Source: an uncultured Macellibacteroides sp.
Lineage (GTDB): Bacteria; Bacteroidota; Bacteroidia; Bacteroidales; Tannerellaceae
DNA length: 64,000 bases
NCBI RefSeq assembly: GCF_963667135.1
Contig: NZ_OY762974.1
Span: forward strand, 744,001 to 808,000
Direction of reading: 5' to 3'
A program made the translations under genes and the position numbers. The notes under the pieces are model-generated. The model worked only from the letters and a program-made list of their open reading frames with translations. It made no database searches and was not told the DNA's origin. Below are positions 15,728 through 24,873 of this stretch, piece after piece (positions within the stretch are counted from its first letter, which is position 1; every line of letters begins with the position of its first letter).

Positions 15728-18105
15728 TATTCTATCTTCTTGCCGTAGCCGTATTTGTTTTGTCCGTACCCGTAGCGGTAAGAGTATTTATATCCATACT
15801 TGTAATTGCCGTACTTTCCTTGCGGGGTGGTGGCGTTTAGTACCACGGTGATGCCGTTTAACCGGTTATCGTTGCGGACACTGTTCACAAAGTTCACGGT
15901 ATCTTTCTGCGTATGGTTTTCGCGCATCACATACAGGGTTAAGTCGGCGACGCGGTTCAGCATAAAGGAGTCGGATACCACACCTACCGGGGCAGAGTCG
16001 ATAATAATGTAATCGAACGTTGCACGCAATTTAACAAACAGTTCGTCCAATGATTGCTTGGAGAGAAGTTCGTTGGGGTTGGGCGGTACCGGTCCGGCCT
16101 GCATGATATGGAAGTTGGGGAATATCACTTCTTCCAGCGTTTCATGATCGGATTCCATACCGGCCAGGTAAGTGGATAATCCTGTTTTTGTTTTGGGTAT
16201 GCCTAATTCGTGGGAAAGCCGCGGGTTACGGATATCTCCCCCGATAAGCAGTACTTTTTTATCCATCAGCGACAAGCTACGCGCCAGGTTGATACTGATA
16301 AAGGTTTTTCCTTCGCCGGGGATGGTAGAGGTTACCATCACCACCTGTTTGTTTGGCTCGTTGAGCATAAAGAGCAGGTTGTTGCGCAGGGTACGGAAAA
16401 GTTCAACCGCAGGGCTGTCGTTGTTTTCCTTTACGACCAGGGAGGTTTCCATCGTCTCTTTTATAGTCGGGATTCCTCCTAATATGTCGATGTTGCGCAG
16501 CGTAGCAAGGTCGTCTAAGCTTTCGATGGTGGTATGGAACATGTCGCGGACGAATATGCCGCCCACGGGCAGTACGCATCCCACCAAAAAGAAGGCGAGC
16601 AGGATAACCGCACGTTTGGGTGCCACAGGAAATTCGGACGTATCGGGTTCGGATACGATTTTAGCCTTTGGTGCCACGGCAGCCTGAGTAAGGGCCGTTT
16701 CTTCGCGTTTCTGCAACAGGAACACAAACAGGTTGTTCTTTACTTCCTGCTGGCGCATGATGTCTTTGTACTGACGCTCTACCGCAGGGATGTCCTGGAT
16801 ACGGGCATTGGTAACGGTGTTCTGGCGGTTCAGGTCGCGCAGGGCGATTTCGGACGCGTGGCGCACGTTGGCAAGGGATGCCTGGATGCTCTGACGCATG
16901 CCGGATACCTGTTGCTTGATCTGGATAAGCGCCGGGTTGCTGTCGGACGACGACGATTCGAGGCGTTCTTTCATCAGCAGCAGCTGGTTGTATTCGTTGA
17001 TTACGGAAACGAGTCCGGCATCGGATACGCCTAAGTTGGGTATCAGCTTGCGTGCGTTGGCAGGGCGGCCGATAAAGTCTTCGACAAACCGGGTAAGGTT
17101 CAGCTGGGTTTCGATCTCCACCCGCTTCTGCTCGTTCTCGCCGGTCTGACCGAGGTAGAGTTGTGCTTCGGCGGAAATGTCGGTGATCTGCTTTTCCTGG
17201 CGGAAGTCTTCCACCTCTTTTTCGACCATGCCTAATTCGACAGAGATTTCCTTGATACGTTCGTCGATAAAGACGGCGGTATTGTGTGCCACCATGTTTT
17301 TGTCGTCGGTGGCATCTTCGTTATAGAAGTTGATCAGTTGTTGAAGGAAGTCGCGTCCTTTTTCTTTCATCTCGCTCTGGATACTCAGGGTAAGGACCGA
17401 CGACTGCTTTGCAGAAGGAGTTACCTGAAGTGAGGCAGCAAGACTACGTGCCAACGACTTGGGATTGGTGATGGTTGCCGTAAAAGCATAGGGAGTCTGC
17501 TTGTACTCGGCATCGGGCTGCGTGTTGCGGCTCACATAAAAGCGGCCCATGGGCAGCTTTAGGTAAACCGGCAGCTGATCGATGCGTCCGTGGAAGGGTG
17601 CACCCTGGTACTCGCCGTCTATCTCGAATCCTTTGCCCTGAGGGGTAAAGGTAAAGGTGATGGGAGCCGGTATCTTAACAGGTTCCATATCTTCCCAGCG
17701 TACATAGAGGGGCGCGTTGCCATAAAGCTCTTTGTCGTTGAACCCCAACCCATCGTCCTTGCGGTAAGTGGTATAGAGTTCGAGGGAAGTGATTGCCTTG
17801 GTAGCAAGTGAAGGCGATTTGAAAAGGGCGATCTCGTTATCGATGTTGTTCTTGCCCGAAGACATGCCCAAATCCTGAAGCAGCATCATCTCTTCGGTGG
17901 CCGTGTTCTCGTCTTTCAGCAAAACGATGACATTGCTTTCGTAGATGTTGGATTGCCGTTTGAGGTACACTGCCCCCAGCACAGTAAATAAAAGGATACT
18001 GACTAAAAACCATTTCCAGTAGGAAAAATATTTTAAGATAAGAGCACGGATGTCCAATTCACTTTCATCGGCAGCTTGCTGCTGTTGATTGATATCTTCT
18101 TGCAT
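15727..18105 (-). CDS. Wzc/GumC-type polysaccharide co-polymerase with tyrosine kinase domain
   Basis: A 792-residue inner-membrane protein. The first membrane helix is at about 32-50, followed by a long periplasmic Wzz/GNVR coiled-coil part and a second helix at about 508-528. The BY-kinase domain has P-loop STIPGEGKT (about 591-599), a Walker A' reading LLIGGDIRNP, and Walker B YIIIDSAP. The C-terminal tail is tyrosine-rich (YGNYKYGYKYSYRYGYGQ). Role: sets chain length and, by tyrosine phosphorylation cycling, drives Wzy-dependent polysaccharide assembly with Wza. It follows wza by 27 bp and is closely paralogous to 54749-57133. No glycosyltransferase gene follows, so this pair is cut off from a biosynthetic operon or serves locus A. 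Confidence 0.92.
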   Translation of the reverse strand: MQEDINQQQQAADESELDIRALILKYFSYWKWFLVSILLFTVLGAVYLKRQSNIYESNVIVLLKDENTATEEMMLLQDLGMSSGKNNIDNEIALFKSPSLATKAITSLELYTTYRKDDGLGFNDKELYGNAPLYVRWEDMEPVKIPAPITFTFTPQGKGFEIDGEYQGAPFHGRIDQLPVYLKLPMGRFYVSRNTQPDAEYKQTPYAFTATITNPKSLARSLAASLQVTPSAKQSSVLTLSIQSEMKEKGRDFLQQLINFYNEDATDDKNMVAHNTAVFIDERIKEISVELGMVEKEVEDFRQEKQITDISAEAQLYLGQTGENEQKRVEIETQLNLTRFVEDFIGRPANARKLIPNLGVSDAGLVSVINEYNQLLLMKERLESSSSDSNPALIQIKQQVSGMRQSIQASLANVRHASEIALRDLNRQNTVTNARIQDIPAVERQYKDIMRQQEVKNNLFVFLLQKREETALTQAAVAPKAKIVSEPDTSEFPVAPKRAVILLAFFLVGCVLPVGGIFVRDMFHTTIESLDDLATLRNIDILGGIPTIKETMETSLVVKENNDSPAVELFRTLRNNLLFMLNEPNKQVVMVTSTIPGEGKTFISINLARSLSLMDKKVLLIGGDIRNPRLSHELGIPKTKTGLSTYLAGMESDHETLEEVIFPNFHIMQAGPVPPNPNELLSKQSLDELFVKLRATFDYIIIDSAPVGVVSDSFMLNRVADLTLYVMRENHTQKDTVNFVNSVRNDNRLNGITVVLNATTPQGKYGNYKYGYKYSYRYGYGQNKYGYGKKIE

Positions 18106-18132
18106 TCTTTTGGATAGTTAAATTTAAAAATG

Positions 18133-18942
18133 TTATTTGGTTGAAGTTATGATAAGCGTTGCCACCGAAATAAGGGTAGACACGATGGAAATAGTAAACG
18201 ATTCCGACTGACCAATAGACGAAGCGCGTGCTTTGGTTTTGTTGGGTTCGATGATAAGCACGTCGTTTTGCTGCAGGTAGTAGAGCTGGGGATTAAGAAC
18301 CAGGTCGCGGTCTTGCAGGTTGATACGATACACGCTTTTAGTACCATTGGCATACTCGCGGATAAGCATCACATTCTCGCGCTTGCCATAAATGGTAAGG
18401 TCGCCCGCCATAGCTAAGGCGTCGAACAAGGTACACTGTTCGTTCTGAACGGTGAAAGATCCCGGACGGGCCACTTCGCCTAACACCGAAACCTTGTAAT
18501 TCTGGAAGCGCACGTTTACAACAGGCTCTTCCTTAAGGAACTCGGGATAGATCTTGCCTTTGATAAGGCTCTGCAGCTCCACGCGGGTAAGTCCGGCCAC
18601 GCTGAGCTTGCCCAACACAGGAAATTCGATATTACCGGCATTGTCCACAATATACGTCTGCAGCCCCGCGCCAGAACTAATCGAGGTTGAGTTGATAGCG
18701 TTGGCATTAGCCGGAGCCAGTGGAAGGTTAAAAGGCACGGCAGCCTCGGCCACCGTAGTGTTTACCGTTACGGTAAGAATGTCTTTAGGCATAATTTTAG
18801 CCTCGTAAATACGGGCCGTTTCCTGCAGCTGCTTTTCCGAAAGCTGCTCTGCATCGACAAGATAAGGGATGTTCTTGGTAGATCCGCAAGAGACAAGGGC
18901 AGTCATCGCGGCAACGAAAAATGTAAGTTTGATGAGCTTCAT
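18133..18942 (-). CDS. Wza-type polysaccharide export lipoprotein
   Basis: A 269-residue lipoprotein. The signal peptide ends in lipobox LVSCGS (Cys19). The Poly_export domain follows (IMPKDILTVTVN, IVDNAGNIEFPVLGKL), then an SLBB repeat (YKVSVLGEVARPGSFTV, ALAMAGDLTIYGKREN) and a C-terminal hydrophobic helix (FTISIVSTLISVATLII) that would make the outer-membrane barrel. Role: outer-membrane channel for capsule or exopolysaccharide, with the Wzc encoded 27 bp downstream. Closely paralogous to 57163-57972. A TACATTTG -7 box on the minus strand (18995-18988) lies about 45 bp upstream. Confidence 0.92.
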   Translation of the reverse strand: MKLIKLTFFVAAMTALVSCGSTKNIPYLVDAEQLSEKQLQETARIYEAKIMPKDILTVTVNTTVAEAAVPFNLPLAPANANAINSTSISSGAGLQTYIVDNAGNIEFPVLGKLSVAGLTRVELQSLIKGKIYPEFLKEEPVVNVRFQNYKVSVLGEVARPGSFTVQNEQCTLFDALAMAGDLTIYGKRENVMLIREYANGTKSVYRINLQDRDLVLNPQLYYLQQNDVLIIEPNKTKARASSIGQSESFTISIVSTLISVATLIITSTK

Positions 18943-18987
18943 ATCAGTTAAAATTCTTTTTTAATTCTAAACCTTCAATACAAGATG

Positions 18988-18995
18988 CAAATGTA
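18988..18995 (-). promoter_or_regulatory. -7 box for the wza-wzc pair
   Basis: TACATTTG on the minus strand matches TAnnTTTG, with an expected start about 40 bp before the wza ATG. Confidence 0.45.
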
Positions 18996-19066
18996 ACTTT
19001 AATTTTTAACTCTGATAACACTTTAATGTTAAAAGACACCCAAGCCAACCCATATACTTTACTCCC

Positions 19067-19120
19067 CCACCCCCTCCATTAAACACCAGCCACCTACCCC
19101 CTACATTAAACTCCGCCACC
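19067..19120. repeat. Short C-rich tandem repeat
   Basis: Two imperfect units of 23-26 bp (CCACC...CCCCCTMCATTAAACWCC pattern) followed by a third CCACC. On the minus strand, which is the wza leader side, it gives G-runs. Confidence 0.55.
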
Positions 19121-19203
19121 TAATCATTTAATAAAATTTGTTACGGATTACAAAAATGTATCAAATGAATGACATTCACTATGCAATTAAAAAAAATAGT
19201 CCC

Positions 19204-19237
19204 ACCTTTGCAGCTTTAAAATACAAAACGTCGTCTT
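19204..19237 (+). repeat. Promoter/leader repeat, copy 2
   Basis: The same 15-base and 12-base blocks with identical 7-base spacing as at 4054-4087. It includes the CCTTTGC part of a likely -7 box; the -33 region here is poor. Confidence 0.8.
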
Positions 19238-19356
19238 TCTGAATAACACCCAACTGAAAGTTACCCCCCCTGGGAGTGACGAGACCTTGGTATGTTAACG
19301 TTTTTCGACTATTAATAACATAGACTTATACCGTGTTTACCCTAACATACGTAACA

Positions 19357-20010
19357 ATGAAAACCATCATTAAAGAGAAATTGAACAAATTAGCTCAGCT
19401 TAAGTATCTGAGCCGGTGGGTCGTATTTTCCGCAGACCTGGCAACTTCTATTGTCTTATCCCTGTTTACCATCCTGTTTCTTCGTTACGCGATCAGCATC
19501 AATGCTGATCTTGCTATGTTTGTACGCATGGGAATCTTTTCCTGCGCTGCCAGCATATTATCATTTATGCTGTTTCACCCCTACAAAGGAGTAGTTCGCC
19601 ACTCCACCCTGCAGGAGCTGTGGCGCATCGGCTCGGCTGCACTGCTTAAAGCCCTCCTGCTGCTTACGGCCATTTACCTCTGGGGGTCTCCCAAAACCAT
19701 CAAGTTCTGGATGAAGTGCTTCTTTATCGATGCCCTAACCACCAACGGACTGCTTGTAACTCTCAGGGTAATTCTTATCAACGTCTACAACTTCATATTA
19801 AACAATACGGGCAAAGTCATGAGCATTGGCGGTCTGCTGCTATACTACGTTGAAGACAAACTACAACTAACCGCCCTTCTCAGCAAGGTAAACGAAACCG
19901 TCATGCAAATGAAAGCCATCGTTTCCGAATTCATCAGTCAGAATTCCATATTCGAACAGTTCGATGTAAAAGAACCTGCCAAAGCAAGAATTAGAAAATT
20001 AGTTATATAA
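19357..20010 (+). pseudogene. CapD/FlaA1/PglF-like nucleotide-sugar dehydratase gutted by internal deletion
   Basis: The 217-residue frame keeps the N-terminal membrane module of CapD-type UDP-N-acetylhexosamine dehydratases: KLAQLKYLSRWVVFSADL and four helices to about residue 150. The entire Rossmann/SDR catalytic region, usually about 400 residues, is missing: there is no GxxGxxG, no Ser and no YxxxK. The last 30 or so residues (MQMKAIVSEFISQNSIFEQFD) resemble the usual C-terminus of Bacteroidetes CapD proteins, so the reading frame seems to join both ends across a deletion. The start at 19357 was chosen over 19333 because it fits the family N-terminus. It is the first gene after a shared capsule leader and precedes the AT-rich cassette. 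A membrane-only function cannot be excluded. Confidence 0.7.
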
Positions 20011-20189
20011 TTTTCATAAAATAAAAGGATAAAACGGATACAGACGACATTATCCATTTAGGTAAGAAAATCCAAAATCCAAAGATGAATAAATTGTTGT
20101 GATCTAAGATATTAATGTCCTATCATTTACAATAAAAAACTAGGTAACCAAGATAGGCTTAAAATCAATTATAATCAAATTTTAAAAAG

Positions 20190-20717
20190 ATGGAGACAAT
20201 GATATTTGATACAAGAAAAGATATTATTCCATGGAATAGCAAACTTATTCGTTTATTATTATTTTTAAACAAGTTTCCATATTTAAGACTATTAACACTA
20301 GGCTTGTTAAAGAAAAAAATTAAAATTCCTAAAAGTAGCAGTTTTAATTCTAATTTCTATTGTCATGTTCCAAATATAAAATGTGGAGAAAATGTAGGTT
20401 TAGCAGATACATATATTATAGCTTATGCAAGAGTTACTATAGGAAATAATGTTTCTTTTTCTTTTCGTAATATGATAATTACTTCTACACATGATATTGA
20501 TGATTTTTATAAAATAGTCGCATCTCCGATTGTTATTGGGGATAATGTGTGGATAACTTCAAACGTAACAATACTTTCAGGTGTCACAATAGGTGCAAAT
20601 ACAATAATAGGAGCTGGAAGTGTTGTTACTAATGATATTCCTGCTAATGTGTTTGCTGCAGGAAATCCTTGTCGAGTAATAAAAAGTATAAAATTTAATA
20701 AAAATGGAAGATTCTAG
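20190..20717 (+). CDS. Left-handed beta-helix acyltransferase (CatB/LacA type)
   Basis: A 175-residue protein with hexapeptide repeats (IKCGENVGLADTYIIAYARVTIGNNVSF, IVIGDNVWITSNVTILSGVTIGANTIIGAGSVVTNDIP) and the usual AAGNPCRVIKSI ending. Such trimers O- or N-acetylate sugars using acetyl-CoA. It is the first gene of the AT-rich block and overlaps the flippase gene by 14 bp. A candidate for acetylating a repeat-unit sugar of locus A. Confidence 0.85.
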   Translation: METMIFDTRKDIIPWNSKLIRLLLFLNKFPYLRLLTLGLLKKKIKIPKSSSFNSNFYCHVPNIKCGENVGLADTYIIAYARVTIGNNVSFSFRNMIITSTHDIDDFYKIVASPIVIGDNVWITSNVTILSGVTIGANTIIGAGSVVTNDIPANVFAAGNPCRVIKSIKFNKNGRF

Positions 20718-22239
20718 AACTGCAAAAAGTTTTAAAAATGCGAAAATATCTCTTTCTTTTTATTTTATAAATTTAATTTTAAGTTTTTTTTCTCGAAAAG
20801 TTTTTATCGTATTTCTGGGTGCAGATGTTTTAGGTTTAAACTCCACGATATCAAATATATTAGTTTATTTAAATCTTGCAGAACTTGGGATTGGTTACGC
20901 TATTGGCTATTCATTATATAAACCGATGTTTGATAATAATAAGCAATCAGTAAATGAAATTATTTCAATTCAAGGGTGGTTATATCAAAAAATAGCTTTA
21001 TTTGTCATTTTCCTTTCAGGAATAGTATTAACATTATTTCCTTATATTTTCGGAAAAACAGATCTTCCCTTATGGTATGCTTATAGCACGTTTATTGTAT
21101 TATTGTCTGGATCATTGTTTAGTTATTTTTTTAACTATAAACAGTTTGTATTAGTTGCAGATCAGAAAGAATATAAATTGACCATTAATATTCAAGGACT
21201 GAAGATTGTAAAGGTTATACTACAGATATTAGCAATATTATATTTGCAATATGGTTATATTTACTGGCTGGCTATTGAGTTTTTAATGAGTATTTTTACG
21301 TCAATACTATTGAATACTTTAGTGAAAAAAGAATATCCATGGCTTAAAGCTACACCAGCTTTAGGCGAAAAAGTTAAAGATAAATATCCACATATTCTTC
21401 AAAAGACAAAACAACTTTTTTTCCATAAAATAGCAAATGTTGTTTTAACTCAAAGTAGCCCGATTATCATTTATATGTATATTAGTTTAACTATGGTTAC
21501 TATTTATGGTAACTATTTGTTGATAATTTCCGGCATAACCCTTTTAGTTAACTCCGTTTTTAGTAGTATTGGTGCTGGAATTGGTAATCTGGTCGCTGAA
21601 GGTGACGATTCAAAAATCACTTCTATTTTTAACGAACTACTTACTTCAAGAATCTGGCTTGTTTCCGCTCTATGTTTTGGTATTTATCAATTATCAAATT
21701 CATTTATTGAATTATGGGTTGGGAAAGACTATATCCTTGATAATTTTTCACTTATATGCATGCTTGTAATAGCATTTATTTCATTAACGCGACTTGTTGA
21801 TTTATTTATAGCTGCTTATGGTTTATATCAAGATGTTTGGGCCGCAATATTAGAAGCCTTTTTAAATTTATCATTATCGTTATTGCTGGGATACTTTTTT
21901 GGAATACAAGGTATATTAGTAGGAGGTGTTATTAGTTTAATTGTTATTGCACTAATATGGAAACCATATTTTCTATTTAAATTTGGTTTCCAAAAAAAGT
22001 GTTTATCATTTTATATAGTATATTTTAAATGTGCAGCTCTTGCAATAATATCATTTGTTATTTCTTTAATATTAGTTGATTTTTTAGATTATGGTAGCTG
22101 CAAAAATTATTTCGAATGGATTGTTAATGCTGCCATTAATATTCTTATTTATATGTTAGTAAGCACTCCAATATTATATTTTTCTTCTTATGGAATCAGG
22201 TGTTTTATCAAAAGGGTAAAAACTGCCATTTTAAATTAA
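20704..22239 (+). CDS. Wzx-type polysaccharide flippase
   Basis: A 511-residue protein with about 12-14 hydrophobic helices and the MATE/PST-like start (SFYFINLILSFFSRKVFIVFLGADVLGLNSTISNILVYLNLAELGIGYAIGYSLY), characteristic of capsule flippases of Bacteroidetes and streptococci. Role: moves undecaprenyl-linked repeat units across the inner membrane. It is the only clear flippase in the window, although there are two biosynthetic loci. AT-rich, with overlapping or close neighbours on the same strand. Confidence 0.9.
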   Translation: MEDSRTAKSFKNAKISLSFYFINLILSFFSRKVFIVFLGADVLGLNSTISNILVYLNLAELGIGYAIGYSLYKPMFDNNKQSVNEIISIQGWLYQKIALFVIFLSGIVLTLFPYIFGKTDLPLWYAYSTFIVLLSGSLFSYFFNYKQFVLVADQKEYKLTINIQGLKIVKVILQILAILYLQYGYIYWLAIEFLMSIFTSILLNTLVKKEYPWLKATPALGEKVKDKYPHILQKTKQLFFHKIANVVLTQSSPIIIYMYISLTMVTIYGNYLLIISGITLLVNSVFSSIGAGIGNLVAEGDDSKITSIFNELLTSRIWLVSALCFGIYQLSNSFIELWVGKDYILDNFSLICMLVIAFISLTRLVDLFIAAYGLYQDVWAAILEAFLNLSLSLLLGYFFGIQGILVGGVISLIVIALIWKPYFLFKFGFQKKCLSFYIVYFKCAALAIISFVISLILVDFLDYGSCKNYFEWIVNAAINILIYMLVSTPILYFSSYGIRCFIKRVKTAILN

Positions 22240-22252
22240 ATTATTTAACATT

Positions 22253-23134
22253 ATGATATATGTAATATTAAGTGGTCGTTTAGGAAATAATCTTTTTCAA
22301 ATAGCGACTGTATCTTCTTTGACTAAAGACTTCTCTTTTTGTTTGATTAATGATGATCAAATAAAACAAGTAGAAAGATATCGTGATTCTATTTTTAAAA
22401 ATATAAAAACAATCAATGGAATTCCTGAGAATATCAAGTATTACAAGGAACCTTCATTTGAATATAATAAAATTCCATATATACATGGAGAAGATCTTAT
22501 AATTGATGGCTATTTTCAATCAGAAAAATATTTTAAAAGAGAAATTGTTTTAAATTTATTGAAAATACCGAATAATATAAGAAGAGATATTCTAAATAAT
22601 TATGGAGATCTATTAAAGAAGGAAGTTGTAAGTATTCATGTTAGACGAGGAGATTATCTGAAACTACCTCATGCATTACCTTTTTGTGGCATAAAATACT
22701 ATTTAAAAGCGATTCAATATATTGGCTCTGATAAAGTCTTTTTGGTCTGTAGTGATGATATTAAATGGTGCAAGAAGAATTTTAAGAAAGGGTCCTTTAT
22801 TTTTGTAGAAAATTCATCTCCATTAAATGATTTATATTTACAATCACTATGTTCCCATAATATTATTAGCAATAGTTCATTCAGTTGGTGGGGAGCGTGG
22901 CTTAATGAAAATCCTAATAAAATCGTAATTGCGCCTCAAACCTGGTTTGGCTTATCTATCAAGCTTAAAACTGATGATTTAATTCCAGAAACATGGATTA
23001 GAATTCCAAATAATTATTCGATTGGAAGATATTTGTTTGCTCAATATAAAATTATTGAAGATTCCATTTTTAATATTATAAGAAATAGTTTTATTTATTT
23101 TTACATTAAGCGTTATAAAAAGCATACTCTATGA
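22253..23134 (+). CDS. GT11 alpha-1,2-fucosyltransferase-like glycosyltransferase
   Basis: A 293-residue enzyme with GT11 motifs: N-terminal ILSGRLGNNLFQ (about 5-16), the donor-binding HVRRGDY at about residue 128, FLVCSDD, and ISNSSFSWWGAWL. Family members transfer L-fucose from GDP-Fuc in alpha-1,2 linkage. No GDP-fucose genes are in the window, so the donor would come from elsewhere. It overlaps the next gene by 4 bp. Confidence 0.9.
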   Translation: MIYVILSGRLGNNLFQIATVSSLTKDFSFCLINDDQIKQVERYRDSIFKNIKTINGIPENIKYYKEPSFEYNKIPYIHGEDLIIDGYFQSEKYFKREIVLNLLKIPNNIRRDILNNYGDLLKKEVVSIHVRRGDYLKLPHALPFCGIKYYLKAIQYIGSDKVFLVCSDDIKWCKKNFKKGSFIFVENSSPLNDLYLQSLCSHNIISNSSFSWWGAWLNENPNKIVIAPQTWFGLSIKLKTDDLIPETWIRIPNNYSIGRYLFAQYKIIEDSIFNIIRNSFIYFYIKRYKKHTL

Positions 23135-24252
23135 AAAAGAAATTAACACTTATTGTGAATCACCCTTGGGATAATGTGTTTTTTGGGAAGGATGTGTTTT
23201 TAGTACCTTATTATATTGGAAAAATTCATAACTATGATGTCAAGATAGTCTTCCCATCCAATAATTTAGTAGAAAAAACATCATGGAGAGACGTTGAACC
23301 TTATCCTATATTATATAAAAAGAAACTTACTCCTTTCTCATTTATATTTGGCCTCAAGCTAATGTGGTATCTTTTTTTGAACGCTAAACATATTGACTGC
23401 TTTATGAGATTTCATGTTACTATTACTACGGCAATTATGATTATAATTTATAAGATGCTGAATAGAAACGGAATAGCATATTTAAAAGTTGACAATGCAG
23501 GTCTTATTGATTTCAAATACAAGAAAGATGTTAAAAGTTTTATTAGATCTTTACTATACAAGAAGATGTTTTCATTGGTTGACAATGTTTCATGCGAGAC
23601 AAAATTAGGATTAAAGATGTATACTAAGGAAACATTTGGTGTAGATATAAGTTCAAAGCTACTATACATGCCTAATGGTTTTGATGATGAAATGAGAGAA
23701 AATTTAGGTATTATTGTAAATGATAGTATTAATAAAGAAAATACTATGCTCACGGTTGGGCGATTGGGTACTGAACAAAAAAACACTAAACTACTTCTTG
23801 ATGCATTAAATGGGTTAGATTTAAAAGATTGGAAGATCTATTTAATAGGTCCTATTGACGATTATTTTAAACCTACAATAAATGTTTTTTTTCAAAACAA
23901 TCCACAACTAGAGAATAAAGTGATTTTTCCAGGTAATATTAACTCTAAAAAAGAATTATGGGAATATTACAATAAATCTAAAGTTTTTCTATTAACTTCT
24001 AGACGTGAGGGATATCCTATCGTTTTTGGTGAAGCCTTAAGATTCCATAATTATATTGTTTCTTCAGAATTACCTTCTTCTATTGAAATTATATCAAAAT
24101 GGGGAGGGAAATTATTTATGCAAGAAGATGTGAAGGCACTACATGATATTTTATTATCTATTATCGAAGGCGATTTGGATATAAATATATATGATGATAT
24201 AGATGTTTCATCTGAGTGTTGGTGCAATATAATATCAAAAATGCCTTTTTAA
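23131..24252 (+). CDS. GT4-family glycosyltransferase
   Basis: A 373-residue GT-B enzyme. The C-terminal donor domain is recognisable (MLTVGRLGTEQKNTKLLLDAL, KVIFPGNINSKKELWEYYNKSKVFLLTSRREGYPIVFGEAL, with the EGYPIVFGEAL EX7E motif). The N-terminal acceptor half is divergent. Cytoplasmic; adds one sugar of the locus A repeat unit. Substrate not predictable. Confidence 0.88.
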   Translation: MKKKLTLIVNHPWDNVFFGKDVFLVPYYIGKIHNYDVKIVFPSNNLVEKTSWRDVEPYPILYKKKLTPFSFIFGLKLMWYLFLNAKHIDCFMRFHVTITTAIMIIIYKMLNRNGIAYLKVDNAGLIDFKYKKDVKSFIRSLLYKKMFSLVDNVSCETKLGLKMYTKETFGVDISSKLLYMPNGFDDEMRENLGIIVNDSINKENTMLTVGRLGTEQKNTKLLLDALNGLDLKDWKIYLIGPIDDYFKPTINVFFQNNPQLENKVIFPGNINSKKELWEYYNKSKVFLLTSRREGYPIVFGEALRFHNYIVSSELPSSIEIISKWGGKLFMQEDVKALHDILLSIIEGDLDINIYDDIDVSSECWCNIISKMPF

Positions 24253-24263
24253 TTCTATTTTAT

Positions 24264-24869
24264 ATGTTAAATTTTATATTTAAATTCTTAGGAAAAGTTA
24301 TTTCTGAAAAAAGATTCTATATTTTTAAAAGAGCAGAGACATTTATTGTTTCTCGAATAATACGCTATTGGTTTTGTAATGTTAAAGGAAAAATTTCAAT
24401 TTCTCTCCCTTTCTATATAAATGGTGCAAAATATATACGTCTTGGTTTGAATTTTCGGGCTTTAGGAGGCCTTCGTTTAGAAGCAATAGGAACTTATAAC
24501 GGAATTTGTTATTCACCCAATATAGAAATAGGAGATAATGTCGTTCTTAATAATAGCTGTCATATTGGAGCTATAAATGAGATTATTATCGGAAATAACG
24601 TTGTTATGGCTAGTCGAGTTTTTATAACTGATCATTATCATGGTAATACTACTTATGCTGATATGCAAGTATTAGTTCAAGATAGGAAATTGTATTCTAA
24701 AGGTAGAGTTGTAATAGGGAATAATGTTTGGATTGGAGAAGGGGCAGTTATTTTACCTAATGTTACAATAGGTGATAATACGATAGTTGCAGCTCATGCT
24801 GTTGTCACTAAAGATATTCCATCCAATACTGTTGTTGCAGGTTGTCCTGCAAAGATTATTCATATATAA
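24264..24869 (+). CDS. Left-handed beta-helix sugar acetyltransferase
   Basis: A 201-residue LbH acetyltransferase (IEIGDNVVLNNSCHIGAINEIIIGNNVVMASRVFITDHYHG, VVIGNNVWIGEGAVILPNVTIGDNTIVAAHAVV, ending AGCPAKII) of the WbbJ/colanic acid type. The His in TDHYHG is the likely catalytic base region. The start at 24264 is used because an earlier ATG at 24216 lies inside the upstream gene. It precedes the polymerase gene by 4 bp. Confidence 0.88.
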   Translation: MLNFIFKFLGKVISEKRFYIFKRAETFIVSRIIRYWFCNVKGKISISLPFYINGAKYIRLGLNFRALGGLRLEAIGTYNGICYSPNIEIGDNVVLNNSCHIGAINEIIIGNNVVMASRVFITDHYHGNTTYADMQVLVQDRKLYSKGRVVIGNNVWIGEGAVILPNVTIGDNTIVAAHAVVTKDIPSNTVVAGCPAKIIHI

Positions 24870-24873
24870 GGTT

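Larger units (their letters stand above)
18996..19356. promoter_or_regulatory. Divergent non-coding gap between wza and the CapD relic
   Basis: No coding frame was found. It contains a pyrimidine-rich tandem repeat (19064-19120), the second copy of the promoter/leader repeat (19204-19237) reading rightward, and a 120-nt leader with a C-run (19264-19270) before the relic's ATG. No UpxY/NusG-like antiterminator gene is present, although this is where Bacteroides capsule loci usually carry one. Confidence 0.5.

Noticed and set aside
19272..19281. GGGAGTGACG shared with the minus strand at 60582-60591 as a possible common leader signal.
   Set aside because: Only about ten bases match and the surrounding sequences do not align; chance is likely in a window this size.
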